Assembly: GCF_000321225.1 (NCBI RefSeq)
Contig: NW_004450302.1
Span: 1,793,156 to 1,857,155, forward strand
Origin: Odobenus rosmarus divergens
Taxonomy: Eukaryota > Chordata > Mammalia > Carnivora > Odobenidae
Length of the DNA: 64,000 nt
Direction of reading: 5' to 3'
The notes under the pieces were generated by a model that ran no database searches, was not told where the DNA came from, and saw only the letters and a program-made list of their open reading frames with translations. The translations under genes and the position numbers were made by a program. Shown in pieces: positions 12,348 through 33,387 of this stretch. Every line of letters starts with the position of its first letter. Within the stretch, counting starts at the first letter, position 1.

Positions 12348-12974
12348 TAAATTGAGCAAATGTAGCTTTATAAGAAACATATTTTCCAAATATTTCTAAT
12401 TTTGCCATAAGTGAATGAAAGCTTCTTCATGCAAGGATGCTGACATATGGAGATGATCGAGATTGACTTCATTTGTTCAGCAGCCATTCAACATGTATTT
12501 ATTGAGTGAGGCCCCATGCTAAGTGCTAGGGATATACTGTTGAACAAAAAGGACATGGACCAGCCTTTATGGAGCTTATAGACTAGCTATAGACTTTGCG
12601 GGGGGGGGGCGTGATCCAACAATCTTCAAATATATAGTTATGAATTGTAATAAGCAGTATGAAAGATATGAAAGAAAAATGCAGCATGTTAAGACTTATG
12701 ACCTAGAAAGAGGGTCAGGGCAGATTTCCCTAAGAGACAGTTAAGCTGAAATCTAAAAAAATCAGTAGACATGGTGTACATGAAAAGGGTAGGCAGGGTA
12801 GAGTACTCCAAGCATGTGTGAGGCCTATGGGTATTCAGGAGCATGGGCAGTATCTGGGACTAAAACTGTTCGTCAGAACAAGAGCAAGCGTGGTGCAAGG
12901 TAAGGTTGATAAGGTAGGGTAATGCCAGATCAGGGCCTAGTAGGTCATGATAATGGATTTTAACTTTGATTCTT

Positions 12975-13178
12975 TTTTTTTTTTAAGACTTTATTTATTT
13001 GACAGAGAAAGACACAGCGACAGAGGGAACACAAACAGGGGGAGTGAGGGAGGGAGAAGCAGGCTTCCCGCGGAACAGGGAGCCCGAAGCAGGGCTCGGT
13101 CCAGCTTGATCCCAGGATCCTGGGATCATGACCTGAGCCGAAGGCAGACGCTTAACGACTGAGCCACCCAGCTGCCCC
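12975..13178 (-). mobile_element. Can-SINE (-)
   Basis: Flanked by TTAACTTTGATTCTT on both sides (about 12960-12974 and 13179-13193). Confidence 0.93.
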
Positions 13179-13365
13179 TTAACTTTGATTCTTAGAGCAC
13201 TAGAAACCACTGGAGGATTTTCAGGAGGGCAACATTGTAATATTTGTATTTCCGAAAAATTATTCCTGGTCATTGTATGAAAAGTGAGTGGGTGGAGGGA
13301 GAAACAGAGGTCAGGAGGTATGCTAGGAGGCTTCAGAAGTAGTTTAGGTAAGACATGGACCAGAG

Positions 13366-13485
13366 GGCGCCTGGGTGGCTCAGATGGTTAAGCGTCTGCC
13401 TTCGGCTCAGGTCATGATCCCGGAGTCCTGGGATCGAGTCCCGCATCGGGCTCCCTGCTCCTTGGGAGCCTGCTTCTCCCTCTGC

Positions 13486-13516
<31 letters not shown>

Positions 13517-13551
13517 GAATAAATAAATAAAATCTTAAAAAAAAAAAAAAA
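13366..13551 (+). mobile_element. Can-SINE (+)
   Basis: Full copy with a (CT)n segment and A tail, flanked by AGACATGGACCAGAG (13351-13365 and 13552-13566). Confidence 0.93.
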
Positions 13552-13618
13552 AGACATGGACCAGAGCAGTACTAACTAGAGGAGATGGAGAGAAGTAGAT
13601 AGATGTGACAGACTTTGA

Positions 13619-13722
13619 GATTTTTTATTTTTTAAGCAATCTCCATGCCCAACATGGGACTCAAACTCACAACCCTGAGATCAAGAGTCAAATCTCTACC
13701 CACTGAGCCAGCCAGGCACCCT
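13619..13722 (-). mobile_element. Short old SINE (-), tRNA-like part only
   Basis: CAACATGGGACTCAAACTCA to GAGCCAGCCAGGCACCC, about 100 nt without the CT-rich body. Confidence 0.8.
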
Positions 13723-14031
13723 TGTAACAGACATTGAGAAGACAAACTGAAAAGAACTTGGACAAGAGTCTCAGATGGGACACCTGGATGGATGGTGGTT
13801 CCATTTAACAAGAGAGACTAATTTGGTAAAGAAGTCATATATTGAGAAACACATGAAATTTGGTTGAGAAGTGAAGGAGAGCAAAAAATTGGTAGCTAGA
13901 GAAGCTGGCAGGATCAAGTGAAGGCACGTTAAGGGTGATAAGAGAGATTTATAAATGTACGGATTTATAGACTTCTTAATGTTGAAGTGCCCCAGAGCTT
14001 AGCTCATGGTCTTTATTTGCCCTTACTTTTT

Positions 14032-14142
14032 TTTTTAGATTTTTTATTTTTAATTAGTCTCTACACCCAACGTTGGGCGCAAACCCACAACCCTGAGATT
14101 AAGAGTCCCACCCTCCACATACTGAGCCAGCCAGGCACCCCT
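14032..14142 (-). mobile_element. Short old SINE (-)
   Basis: Same short class, with TCTCTACACCCAACGTTGGG to GAGCCAGCCAGGCACCCC. Confidence 0.8.
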
Positions 14143-14185
14143 ACCCTTACTTTTTTATGATCTCATCTACTGTCATGGTTTTAAA

Positions 14186-14701
14186 CATGGTTGACCCTTG
14201 AACAACATGGGTTTGAACTGCAATCTCATTTTTTTTTAAAGATTTTATTTATTTATTTGACAGAGAGAGGCAGCCAAAGAGGGAACACAAGCGGGGGGAG
14301 TGGGAGAGGGAAAAGTAGGCTTCCGGCCGAGCAGGGAGCCCAATGTGGGGCTCGATCCCAGGACCCTGGGATCATGACCTGAGCTGAAGGCAGACGCTTA
14401 ACGACTGAGCCACTCAGGCGCCCCTCATTTTTTTTTAAATGCAGTGCAGTACTGTAAATGTATTTTTTCTTCATTTTGTTTCCTTAATAATATTTTCTTT
14501 TCTCTTTTAAATTGTAAGAATACAGTATTAATACGTATGACATATAAAATATGTTGACTGTTTATATTATTGGTAAGGCTTCTGGTCAAAGTAGGCTATT
14601 AATAGTTAAGTTTTAGAGGAGTCAAAAGTTATAAATGGATTTTTACATGTACAGAGGGGTCGGTGCCCCTAACCCCAGAATTGTTCAAGGGTCAACTGTA
14701 T
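14186..14701 (+). mobile_element. MER2-like Tigger DNA transposon, split by a SINE
   Basis: Inverted termini GTTGACCCTTGAACAACA (14189) and TGTTCAAGGGTCAACTGTA (ending about 14700) bracket an A/T-rich non-coding body. This matches the non-autonomous Tigger family MER2. Confidence 0.75.
14230..14424 (-). mobile_element. Can-SINE (-) inside the MER2-like element
   Basis: Flanked by CTCATTTTTTTTTAAA-type duplications and ending GAGCCACTCAGGCGCCCC. Confidence 0.9.
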
Positions 14702-15261
14702 ACCTATATGCTGACAACTCCCAAATTTATAGCTCCTTCTCTCCAGAACTCCAGGCTAATATGTCCAACTTGTTATCTGAATCTTGTTCGGTTGTCTAAT
14801 AGACACTTAACTTAACTTATGTCCTATTCTTAACCCCAAACCTGTTCTTTCCATAGTTTTCCCTATCCCAGTTAATGGCAATGCCATCTTCAACTTGCTC
14901 AGACCTAAAGCCTTGGAGACATTTTGACTCCTTCCTCTCTTTCACACCCTACATTTTGTTGGCTCTACCTCCAAAACACATCCAGAATCTGACCACATCA
15001 CATTACCTCTACTGCTACCACTGTAGGGCAAATCACCATCATTTCTTTCCTGGGTATTGCGAGAGCTTCCTAGCACATCTCCTTACTTATAACTTTTCAT
15101 CCTCTCCCACAGTCTAGCCTCAATTAAAGTGATCCTTCTGATACATTAGTCAGATCGTGACCCTCCTCTGCTTACAATGGGGCAATGGTTCTCCATTCCA
15201 GTCCAAAAATGCCAAAGTCCACAGTGGTGTACAAAGCCGTACACAATCTCATTCCATTACT

Positions 15262-15461
15262 TTTTTTTTTTTTTTAAGATTTTATTCACTTGACAGAGGG
15301 AGAGAGAGAAAGCACAAGCAGGGGGAGTGGCAGGCAGAGAGAGAGGGAGAAGCAGGCTCCCTGCAGAGCAGGGGAACCCAATGTGGGACTTGATCCCAGG
15401 ACCCTGGGATTATGACCTGAGCTGAAGACAGTTGCCTAACCAACTGAGCTACCCAGGCGCC
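15262..15461 (-). mobile_element. Can-SINE (-)
   Basis: Flanked by CTCATTCCATTACT (about 15249-15261 and 15462-15475). Confidence 0.92.
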
Positions 15462-16479
15462 CTCATTCCATTACTTCTGCCCTTCTCTCCTAGTACTCTT
15501 CCCTTCACTTACTCTGTCCAGTCACATCCAGCTTCCTTGCTGGTCCTCATATTGCTCAGGCACACTTCTGCCTTGGGCCCATTCACTGACTGATGACTAT
15601 TTCCTGTTTTTCCCAGACATTCATATTGCTAACTCCCTCACCTAAAGTCTTTGCTCTAATAACAACTTCGTCCATGGAGCCCACAGTGACCATATTGTTT
15701 CAAATTGCAATTTGCCCCTATTCCCACTTCCTGATCCCACCTACTTTGTTCTTTTACTTTTCCATAGTACACATCATCATCTTATGGATGATACACTTCA
15801 GTTATTGTATCTATTTAGTGTTGAATGTCCACTATCATTGCCACCCTAGCAGAATCCTTAAGGGCAAGAATGTTAATCGGACTTTTTTCCCTGATGTAGT
15901 CTAATGTATACCCATGACGGTACCTGGCATAAAGTAGGTGCTCAATAAATATTTGAATGTATGGACAAAAGCAAAGAAGCTAGAAGAAGGGGAGGTTGAA
16001 GCTGTGAAAGGGGTAACTAATAGACCAAGATCTCTAAAATACAAACGGGTATGGGACCAAACACACATACATGGAATTATCTGTAGTGGTAGAATGGCAC
16101 TTACTCAAAACCACATCCTTTTTGTGGGTGGGGGGAGTTTGTTGATTTTTATTCGCAATCTATTTTTCAACACAATTTGTTTTTTCAATACCACATGTTA
16201 ACGACACCATTTAGAGCTCTTTCTCGCTCGGTCCCCCACTCCCTGTGTTCTTTCGGGGCCCCTACTCAGCACAGGCGCTTTTAATCATTTCTGAACCTCG
16301 AGTGTCCAGCGAAGTTCCTGACACATACACACTACGTGCTCAGAAGAGGTCGTTGGGTAAATTAACCAATGTTTCCGTATTCCCAACCAGTTTAGGGCTC
16401 GTAAAGAGGAGACTCAGGGCGTCGCTCCCTCCCGCAGCCTTTAACACCCACACCTCCCACTTCTCAACGTGAGCTCAAA

Positions 16480-16654
16480 CGATGCCCAGTACTTATTATG
16501 TAATAAGACAGCGCCCTGGCGGAGGGCGGGGGGAGAGGGGAAGAGGCCGATTGAGCAAGCTCCGGGCCACGTGACGAGACTGGGCGGGGCATCAAGGTTC
16601 ATATCCCAGAGTCCTTTGTACCTACTTCCTTTCGGTCCTTTTCCGGCGTTGAAG
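16480..16654 (+). promoter_or_regulatory. RPL23: RPL23 promoter and 5' TOP leader
   Basis: A CACGTGAC E-box lies at 16568-16575 and a GGGCGGGGC GC box at 16582-16590. A pyrimidine run beginning CTTCCTTTC at about 16624 precedes the ATG. This is the layout of ribosomal-protein promoters, whose transcripts start at a C in a 5' terminal oligopyrimidine tract and are translationally controlled by mTOR. The exact start site is inferred. Confidence 0.7.
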
Positions 16655-21988
<5,334 letters not shown>

Positions 21989-22007
21989 TTCTTTGGTGTA
22001 TTTGTTA

Positions 22008-22013
22008 ATTAAA
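22008..22013 (+). terminator. RPL23: RPL23 polyadenylation signal (ATTAAA)
   Basis: The common variant ATTAAA lies 20 nt after the stop codon and is followed by a T/GT-rich stretch (CTCAGTGTTTGCCTTCTTG). The very short 3' UTR is normal for ribosomal protein mRNAs. Confidence 0.75.
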
Positions 22014-22250
22014 AATTATTTGCTCTCAGTGTTTGCCTTCTTGTTCTTTTCTACCTGTCACTCTTCTTGACACCCCCTAACCTTTTGTAAAATGAAATTG
22101 CTCAGTGCAGTACTTATGCTTTGTGACTCTACAGAAACTTTCGGACTTTGCAATTTCTGCTGTAAAAACTTATTTGTGTTTGGAGTCCTTACAAGAGTAA
22201 ATTGCAGACAGTAGATAGTGTTTGATGAGAGGTTACCCCAAGTGCTTAAT

Positions 22251-22413
22251 TTGAGATAAGGTGGAGTGAATGGTCAGATGGTGGACACACATGGAGTTCA
22301 CGGAGTGATGTGAGGAAGGACCAGGTGCGTGTGTATATATGCACACTTGCAGTTACAGGTTTTCTTTGGGTAAACCAGCACATAAAGGACTATGTTTGTA
22401 AAACCTAACACAT
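22251..22413 (+). ncRNA. Candidate H/ACA-like RNA downstream of RPL23
   Basis: Two hairpins with internal pockets can be drawn. The 5' hairpin has TGGTC/GACCA (22271-22275 with 22319-22323) and CACAT/ATGTG (22288-22292 with 22308-22312). The 3' hairpin has AGGTTTT/AAAACCT (22357-22363 with 22400-22406) and ACATA/TATGT (22380-22384 with 22391-22395). ACA follows at 22408-22410. No clean ANANNA H box is seen in the linker. It lies about 240 nt past the RPL23 poly(A) signal, so it would need a longer host transcript. Confidence 0.42.
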
Positions 22414-22884
22414 AATTGCCCTGTAAATTTGCTCTTGTGGAAGATGTTACTAAAAGTACCTGCATTGTTTTTGCTATCAAAACGTTTTGACAGGATAGCT
22501 GTATAGTGTACCTGCCAAACCCTAATTCATGAATAAAAGGTGATAGAATTAACCAACAGTGGGCATAAACCTTGGCAAATTCTGCTGGAAGGCATCGGAC
22601 ACTGTGTTTTTCTTCCTAAACCCTTTATTTATGTGACATTTGGGGCCTGAGGGGAAAAATGAGCATTCAGCAGGTTTGGGTCAATAGTCTGGCCTAAAGA
22701 TGTTGGAATAGGCTTCTTAGACCAAAATTTGTGTTCACACATCTAGTATCTGCAAATACTCAGCCTTAGGTGTTCTTTGTAAGGCTGAAGATTAGAGGAT
22801 GCCTAGACCCTAGCACATACTCACTTGGTAAGATGACCACCCTTTTGTCCTTCAAGATTCAGAATGGAATGTACTAGACCTAAT

Positions 22885-23035
22885 CAATGGTGCTCAACCA
22901 GAGGAGTAAGGCAATAGCCCAGACCCAATTAAGTCAGATTGTGGAGGGAGGACCCAGGCATCAGTACTTTTTAAAGATCCCCGGGAGATCCCCAGGTGCA
23001 GCCGAGATGGAGAACCAGGGCTGTCTAGACTGAGC
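22885..23035 (+). mobile_element. MER5A-like remnant
   Basis: TGGTGCTCAACCAGAGG and ATGGAGAACCAGGG termini with the CATCAGTACTTTTTAAAG block. Confidence 0.6.
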
Positions 23036-23171
23036 CTATCTTGGTTTTAGGAATATTAAATCCAGAAGTCTCTTAAAACAGACCTGTCTTCCTACCCTAT
23101 GCTCCACCCTGGTGAATTTGAAGTCTTTGATGTGATGTGAGGCCTGCAGGTCCTCCATTTAAAATTCTTTT

Positions 23172-23318
23172 TGGTGTACGTGGGTGGTTCAGTGGGTTAA
23201 GTGTCTGCCTTAAGCTCAGATCACGATCCCAGGGCCCTGGGTCGAACACAGCATCAGGCTCCCCCACCCCACGCTTGTGCTTGCTTGCTCTCAATATCTA
23301 AAAAATGAATAAAATCAA
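23172..23318 (+). mobile_element. Degenerate Can-SINE (+)
   Basis: GGGTGGTTCAGTGGGTTAAG head with many mutations. Confidence 0.75.
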
Positions 23319-24049
23319 TGTTTTTTATCCCCTTGTGTGAGCTCTGTATGAAATGTCTTCCTGCTTCAAATAAAGAGGTGTGAGGGCTGGGCCTCTTTCC
23401 TTGCCTTTTCTGTCTTCCAGGTTCTTTCCAAATTCCAGTAGAATGGACTCAAAAAACTATAGACTTAATTTCCTGTAATTTCAGATTTCTAGGAATTTAC
23501 CTGTCATAGTGAATTCTGAGGAGAAGGTTGGGCCCGGGGGCCAATTGTATTATGTGTTGGAGGTATGGCAGGAGTGCCGGCCCCCACCCCTGCCAGACCT
23601 GGTTAATCCATGTGTCTGCTGGTAGTGGTAATGGTGGGGAGCCAAATGTGGAGGAGGAGGATTTTACGTGGCATTCTCCAAAACTAGTGTTATGAACTGG
23701 GGGCTGTGGTTGGGGAGCAGATGGCCATGGAGCCTATGGAAGTGGAAGACATTTTAGATGCATGGGCAGCAATGGCTGGTGTGAACTGAGGTAGCAGGGA
23801 GAGAGGGACCCGCGGCTAGTAAGAAGGTGTTACAGATAGGGGAGGATGAAAGATCTGCACGGAAGTTCCCTGGGACAATGTCCCAAGAGCCTGAAGGTTA
23901 CCTTGGTCTGTTTTTGCCTCAACTGTAGTACTTATAGAGGTATACTAGTGGTTAGGTCAGAGTGGGGCAACTAGAAACATTAAGTTTGCTGAGCATTAAA
24001 CTGCTAGGATTAGTGGGGTTTGTGTATAGATGCAGTACATGTGCCTTTG

Positions 24050-24183
24050 GGGCATCTGGGTGGCTCAGTTGCCCAGGTTATGATCTCAGGGTCCTGGGAT
24101 CGAGCTCTGCCCTGTTTGCGGAGAGTCTGCTCCCTCTCACCCCGATCCTGCACTATCACGGTCTCTCAAATCTTAAAAAAATA
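24050..24183 (+). mobile_element. Degenerate Can-SINE (+)
   Basis: GGGGCATCTGGGTGGCTCAG head with a deletion in the A-box region and a short tail. Confidence 0.8.
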
Positions 24184-24472
24184 ATGTGCTTTCATATAAT
24201 AGTGAATATAAAAGATTTCCCTGATCCTTTTGTCTCGTGTTCTGTCTCGTGTTAGGATAATAGCACCTCATAGAGTTGGGTGTGAGGGGCACTGAATAAG
24301 GCACCTTGATGTGTAAAGCATCTTTGTAAGGGGTTTATTACATTTTGGAAATAAGTAAAAGTTGCCTGTAATCACAGCAACTAGAGGAACTCATTGTTAA
24401 TGGTTTGCTGTATCCTGTCACATCCACAAAATTAGAGGAAAACATGGCAATGTGTTAACCTGCTGGGTTTTT

Positions 24473-24557
24473 AAAAAGATTTTATTAGAGCCCGAGCTGT
24501 AGGAGGGGCAGAGGGAGAAGCAGACTTTCCCTGGGCAGGGAGCCCCATTCGGGCCCT
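24473..24557 (-). mobile_element. Can-SINE fragment (-)
   Basis: AAAGATTTTATTAGAG to GGGAGCCCCATTCGGGC only. Confidence 0.65.
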
Positions 24558-24929
24558 CCTGGTTTTTAAAAAAACTTTTAACAGGAGGAGGAGTACTGGC
24601 TGATGAAAACAATAAGGTGGGGAGAAGTGCTTTAAGTGGACTTAGTGGGAAGTCAGGAGACCTGAATTCTGGTTCTGGATCTGCCACTAAATGGATTTAG
24701 GGAATATCCCAATGTTTCTGAGTTTCAACTTAGAATTACGAAAAATGAGAGTTGGAAGTAGATGGTATCTGAACTCTTATCCATTCTGAGTATGAGTTCT
24801 TACCTGGAAATGAGTTTAGTAAATGTATATAGTAAGGTGGGGAGGAGGAGGAGTGGGCCTGCGTTCGCACCAACTAAATTCAGTAATACCCTCTCCAAAA
24901 TCCAATGCCTCCTGCATTGGTCCCCCTTA

Positions 24930-28666
<3,737 letters not shown>

Positions 28667-29479
28667 CAGCATCTCTTTCCTTCCCACCCCTTGACCTGAA
28701 TAGAAGACGGATGTTTAGATGAATTCTTAATGCTATTTATATATAAACAATGATGTTATTTGTGCCTCCAAGTGTGCTGTTTCTTTCCTGTGGTTGGGGT
28801 GGGGGCTAGTTTCTCCACCCTCAGCCCTTGGAGAGGAGGTGGGAGGAGAGAGGGCGTCCTCAAACCTGCTCCCTTACACTCCATGCCCACGAGTGCCAGG
28901 CTTGAAAGGAGGCCTCCGTTCTCCTGGGCCCATGTCAGAAGAAGGAACAATGCTGCGCACCTCAGCCTCCACAAAGCTCAGGGAGCAGCAGTGCCCCAGG
29001 CTAGAAGCTGGCTGCTGTTTGCCCATCAAGAAAGGAGCAGGCGGTTTGTCCAAAGAGATTGTCCTTGGTTGCCCTGAGAAGGATGTCCTGATTTTCCTGA
29101 GAGTCATCCCAGCCAAACTAACTGACATCTTCCTTCTCCTTTCCACCCTCAGTCCATCAAGAGTCAGGGCAGTGAACAAGGGGATATCTGGGGTTGCTTT
29201 TTAGCCTCTGGATTCTACCATGGTAATTCTGACACAGTGCTTGTGGACATTTTCTCCGCTGGTGCTCTGTCAGTTTCCTTTTCAGCTAGTTTCCAGGATG
29301 TCATTTTTCAAGTGTCCCCACCCAGTTTATTGGTGGCCAAGAGAAAAGGCAAAGCAGATGATGGATACAAAAGAAGGTGGAGCTTTAGAACACAAAGCTC
29401 GCCAGAGCTCCAGTGTGGGTGGAACCTGATGGTACTGAGTCACCTTCAGTGGACAAAGAAGAGAAAGATACTAGGGCAT

Positions 29480-29551
29480 GGGGGTATAGCTCAGGGGTAG
29501 AGCATTTGACTGCAGATCAAGAGGTCCCTGGTTCAAATCCGGGTGCCCCCT
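29480..29551 (+). tRNA. tRNA-Cys (GCA), copy 4
   Basis: A 72-nt intact cloverleaf with G at position 16, T at position 50 and anticodon GCA. A T6 terminator lies at 29562-29567. It lies about 0.8 kb downstream of C17orf98, separated from the other three by RPL23 and C17orf98. Confidence 0.96.
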
Positions 29552-29788
29552 TCCTCCTCCCTTTTTTACTTGCATTACATGGAAGCAAGGAAATGCACTG
29601 TACCTCTCAACTCCCAGCCAGAGTTAATAGAGAAGACAAGGAACTCTCAACTCATTCTTGTACTGAAACACTACTAGTTTCCCCTACATTCCAATGACAC
29701 TTATTTGAGACCCCTGGAGGACCCCATTGGGCTTCAATTAAGTCAAAGTCCCTAAGGAAATTCTAAATCTAAAATTAGGTGTGAGAGG

Positions 29789-29973
29789 GGTGCCCAGGTG
29801 GCTCAGTCCGTTAAGCCTCTGCCTTCGGCTCAGGTCATGATCCTGGAGTCCTGGGATCGAGCCCCACCTCAGGCTCCCTGCTCAGCCAGGAGTCTGCTTC
29901 TCCCTCTGACCCTCTCCCCTGCTGTGCTCTCTCAAGTAAATAAAACTCTTTAATAAAGAAATAAAATAAAATA
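29789..29973 (+). mobile_element. Can-SINE (+)
   Basis: Flanked by AATTAGGTGTGAGAG on both sides. Confidence 0.92.
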
Positions 29974-30233
29974 ATTAGGTGTGAGAGCTATGAACACAAG
30001 TTTAGCAATCTGATGTCAATCAGTTAAAGAGGTTCATACAACATGTTTTTTGAGAGAGCTTGCAAGACAGCTGTGAATGAAAACATGAAATAGGGCCCCT
30101 GTCCTCAGGGAGCTTTGTGTCTGCTGGAAGTCAGCATGTTCACACAGTGGTCAGGGGGAGACACTTTGTTTGTAGCTCAAGGAAGAGACATCTTTTAAAA
30201 ATACCTACCCACCTTTTCTAGACTAACTTCTTT

Positions 30234-30425
30234 TTTTTTTTTTAAAGATTTTATTTATTTATTTGAGAGAGAGAGAATGAGAGATAGCACGAGAGGGAAG
30301 AGGGTCAGAGGGAGAAGCAGACTCCCCGCCGAGCAGGGAGCCCGATGTGGGACTCGATCCCGGGACTCCAGGATCATGACCTGAGCCGAAGGCAGTCGCT
30401 TAACCAACTGAGCCACCCAGGTGCC
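30234..30425 (-). mobile_element. Can-SINE (-)
   Basis: Flanked by CTAGACTAACTTCT (left about 30220-30233, right 30426-30439). Confidence 0.93.
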
Positions 30426-30555
30426 CTAGACTAACTTCTAACTGAGGCTTTCCTACAATTTGAAGGGACATGTCTGCCTGATCTGAAGAGTTTATTACTT
30501 CTGACACTGTGCAATTCCCTCTCTGAAAGGTTAGGGGCACTTTCCTCTTAGTAGT

Positions 30556-30724
30556 TTTTTTATTATTATTTTTAAAGATTTTATTTATTTGAGAGAGAGA
30601 GAGAGAGGGAGAAGTAGACTCCCTGCTGAGCAGGGAGCCCGATGTGGGGCTCGATCTCAGGACCCTGGGACCACGAGCCAAGCCAAAGGCAGACACCCAA
30701 CCAGCTGAGCCACCCAGGTGCCCC
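30556..30724 (-). mobile_element. Can-SINE (-)
   Basis: Antisense copy, shorter body, ending GAGCCACCCAGGTGCCCC. Confidence 0.9.
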
Positions 30725-31384
30725 ATCCTTCCACTTTTTTGTTGGCTTTTGGATTTCAGTTTTCTCATGTGCCCCAATTGCTTTTTTTGTCATTACATCC
30801 TGTTCTAGCTTTATGGGTACCATTTTTTCTCTTGTTTCTTTAAAATAATGGTTGTTTCTGAAGTGTTCTTCAAAAAAGCATTGCCTTTTTTCCCTCTAAT
30901 AGGTTAAAGGCCATTGGAAACTCTGTTCTTGGGTAGGCTTGTTGACTAGTGAACTCCCTTGTGGGCTCTCCAACAGTGACCCAGCCTTTTCATTTGGGAA
31001 CTTCCAAATGTCTATATCTGTGGGTCACCATCTTCCCTGACTCCTTGGGCTATTCAGTTTCTCCATAGAAAAATCCTGAGATCTCCTGCCTGGGATATCT
31101 CCCTGATGCTGGCATCTTGGGAGCAGGAGAAGAAGGAGGAAGGGTATTGGTGACCCCACTTTTCAACATGCAGACTTTTGTTTAATCCCCACTGCTATTC
31201 TGAAAGCCCTTGGCCACTCAGTTGGAATTGGGGCTCACAGGTGCAGTTTCTCCAACAAATCTTTCACCTGTGGGACTGGAGATAGAGATTAAGGATCTTA
31301 GCTGTTCCGTATACAGACTTTCACCCAAATTCCCTATTTGCTCCACTCCTCAGCCCTTCCTGGTGATGCCAAATTTTCTTCTCA

Positions 31385-31849
31385 GGAAATCCACTTTCCC
31401 TCACACATTAAACAGTTCTCTTCTGTGTCCCTCTCCACAGCTCTCACTGTTGAAAACCACCATTCCACTTTCTATGAATTTGACTACTCTAGGTACCTCA
31501 TGTAAGTGGAATCCTACGATATCTGGTTTTTATGTCTGGCTTATTTTACTTAGCATAAAGTTTTCCAAGTTCCCCAGTGGGGAAGCATGTCAGAATTTCC
31601 TTCCTTGTTAAGGCTGAATAATGTTCCGTTGTATGGATATATCCCATTTTGTTTATCCATCCACTGATGGACTCTTGGGTTGCTTCCACCTTTTGGCTAT
31701 TTTGAATAATGCTTCTAGGAAGACAGATACGCACATAACTGTTTGTGTCTACTTTAAATTCTTTGGGGTATATACCCAGAAGTAGAATTGTTGAATCATA
31801 TGGTAACTCCATGTTTAAGTTTTTGACGACTGCCATATACCCAGAGAGA
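31385..31849 (-). mobile_element. L1 3' end fragment (-)
   Basis: AAGGCTGAATAATGTTCCGT and GGGGTATATACCCAGAAGTA are antisense L1 3' sequence. Confidence 0.8.
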
Positions 31850-31988
31850 TTTTTTTAAAAAGATTTATTTATTTATTTAAGGGGGGAGGGGGAGAGGGAG
31901 AGAAATCCTCAAGCAGATACTGAGCAGTGAGCCCGACACAGGGCTTGATTCCAGGACCCTGGAGATCACGACCTGAGCTGAAACACCT
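31850..31988 (-). mobile_element. Can-SINE (-), truncated
   Basis: Lacks the tRNA-like head; ends ACGACCTGAGCTGAAA. Flanked by AGAGAGATTTTT. Confidence 0.82.
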
Positions 31989-32523
31989 AGAGAGATTTTT
32001 AAACTATTGATGCCTAGTGGAACCTAGCTTTCCAATTTGTTTCTCTCCCAGGTGACATTAATGTGCACCCAAGATTGGGAACCACTGGCTCAGTTGGCAC
32101 TTGGGTTTCAGCTTCCTCTGCTGTGCTAAAGTCACCCCCACCCCTCCTTTCCATCTCTGAAAACTGTTTGGCATGGTTCTTCTGTTCCCTGTCCATTCTT
32201 CTCTTTGTCCTTTAAGAGTTATACACTTTAAGAGTTTGGAGAGGGAGTGGAGATAAATACATAATGATCCATAGAAACTTGTTGCTCTATGAGAAGTATT
32301 TATATATGAATTTTCAAATGTATATACATGTGGCCTATCTCTTGGGTTGAAATTTCTGAGGAGCGAGCACTTTGGCATGTTTGCTCGCTCTTTACAGTGG
32401 CCGAGAAAGAGTTTTCTTGCATTCTTGTATTCATTCACTCATTTGTCCATAGTAGCCAAAATACAGCATGACTACTATGCTAGACACACACTGGGTGCTC
32501 CATATAGGATGGGAGTTGTCTGG

Positions 32524-32720
32524 GTTGCCTGGGTGGCTCAGGTGGTTAAGTTAAGCATCTCACTCTTGATTTCGGCTCAGGTCACGATCTCAGGGTCTTG
32601 AGATCAAGCCCGGTGTCAAGCTCCATGCTCAGTGGGGAGTCTGCTGGAGATTCTTTCCCTCTGTCCCTCCCTAGCACTTTCTCTCTCTCAAATAATAAAT
32701 TAATTAATTTAAAAAAAAAA
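32524..32720 (+). mobile_element. Can-SINE (+)
   Basis: Flanked by GGATGGSAGTTGTC (about 32509-32522 and 32721-32734). Confidence 0.9.
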
Positions 32721-33186
32721 GGATGGCAGTTGTCAGTGACCCAGTAAACATAATTCTACCAATACACATATTTGGTCAAATGAAAGGTGTCTTCAGTTTC
32801 TTGCCCTTTTTATGGTGTTTCTGTTTTGACAGACACATGCCGGACAATATTTGAAGTTGCTTTCAACACACCTAGCCACCTCCACCTTCTCACCCTAGTA
32901 ATTAAAAGGCCATCATTTAAAGTAAGTATTGCGACAGTGAACACAAGGTGGCCTCATTACAGAAGTTTTCGTCACACAGCAGATAACTACGGTTAAGCCT
33001 GCAGGAGACTATGATTTCAGTGACATCCTGAAGTGTGTACTATTTAAGCCTCTTTAGAATACAGGAAGACTCACTTCTTAGTAACCAGGGAACCAGCCAG
33101 ATGCTCTGGGCTAATGGCCCAAATGCAGAAAATGCAGATCAGTGAATCGGAGACTATCATGCGCTGTAACTCCCTCATTGTTTCTT

Positions 33187-33387
33187 TTTTTTTTTTTTTT
33201 TTAAAGATTTTATTTATTTATTCATGAGAGACAGAGGGAGAGAGAGAGAGGGAGAGAGAGAGAGAAACAGAGGGAGAAGCAGGCTCCCAAGGAGCAGGGA
33301 GCCCGATGTGGGACTCGATCCCAGGACCTTGGGATCATGACCTGAGCCGAAGGCAGACGCTTAACCATCTGAGCCACCCAGGCGCCC
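33187..33387 (-). mobile_element. Can-SINE (-)
   Basis: Flanked by CTCCCTCATTGTTTCTT (33170-33186 and 33388-33404). Confidence 0.94.

Larger units (their letters stand above)
3990..16480. other. LASP1-RPL23 divergent intergenic region
   Basis: No protein-coding exon is recognised here. The space holds three tRNA-Cys genes, a MER5A-like hAT remnant, an L1 3' end, an LTR-like older repeat, a MER2-like transposon, a MIR, a CA microsatellite and about a dozen Can-SINEs, each listed separately. Stretches not covered by these (for example 4240-4780, 4980-5900, 6000-6500, 8220-9740, 14700-15240) show only diffuse old repeat similarity or unique non-coding sequence. Confidence 0.6.

Noticed and set aside
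12193..12408. Many short open frames with MTEKDTAREG- or RLPAEQGARCG-like sequence throughout the window
   Set aside because: They recur wherever a Can-SINE lies and are translations of the repeat.
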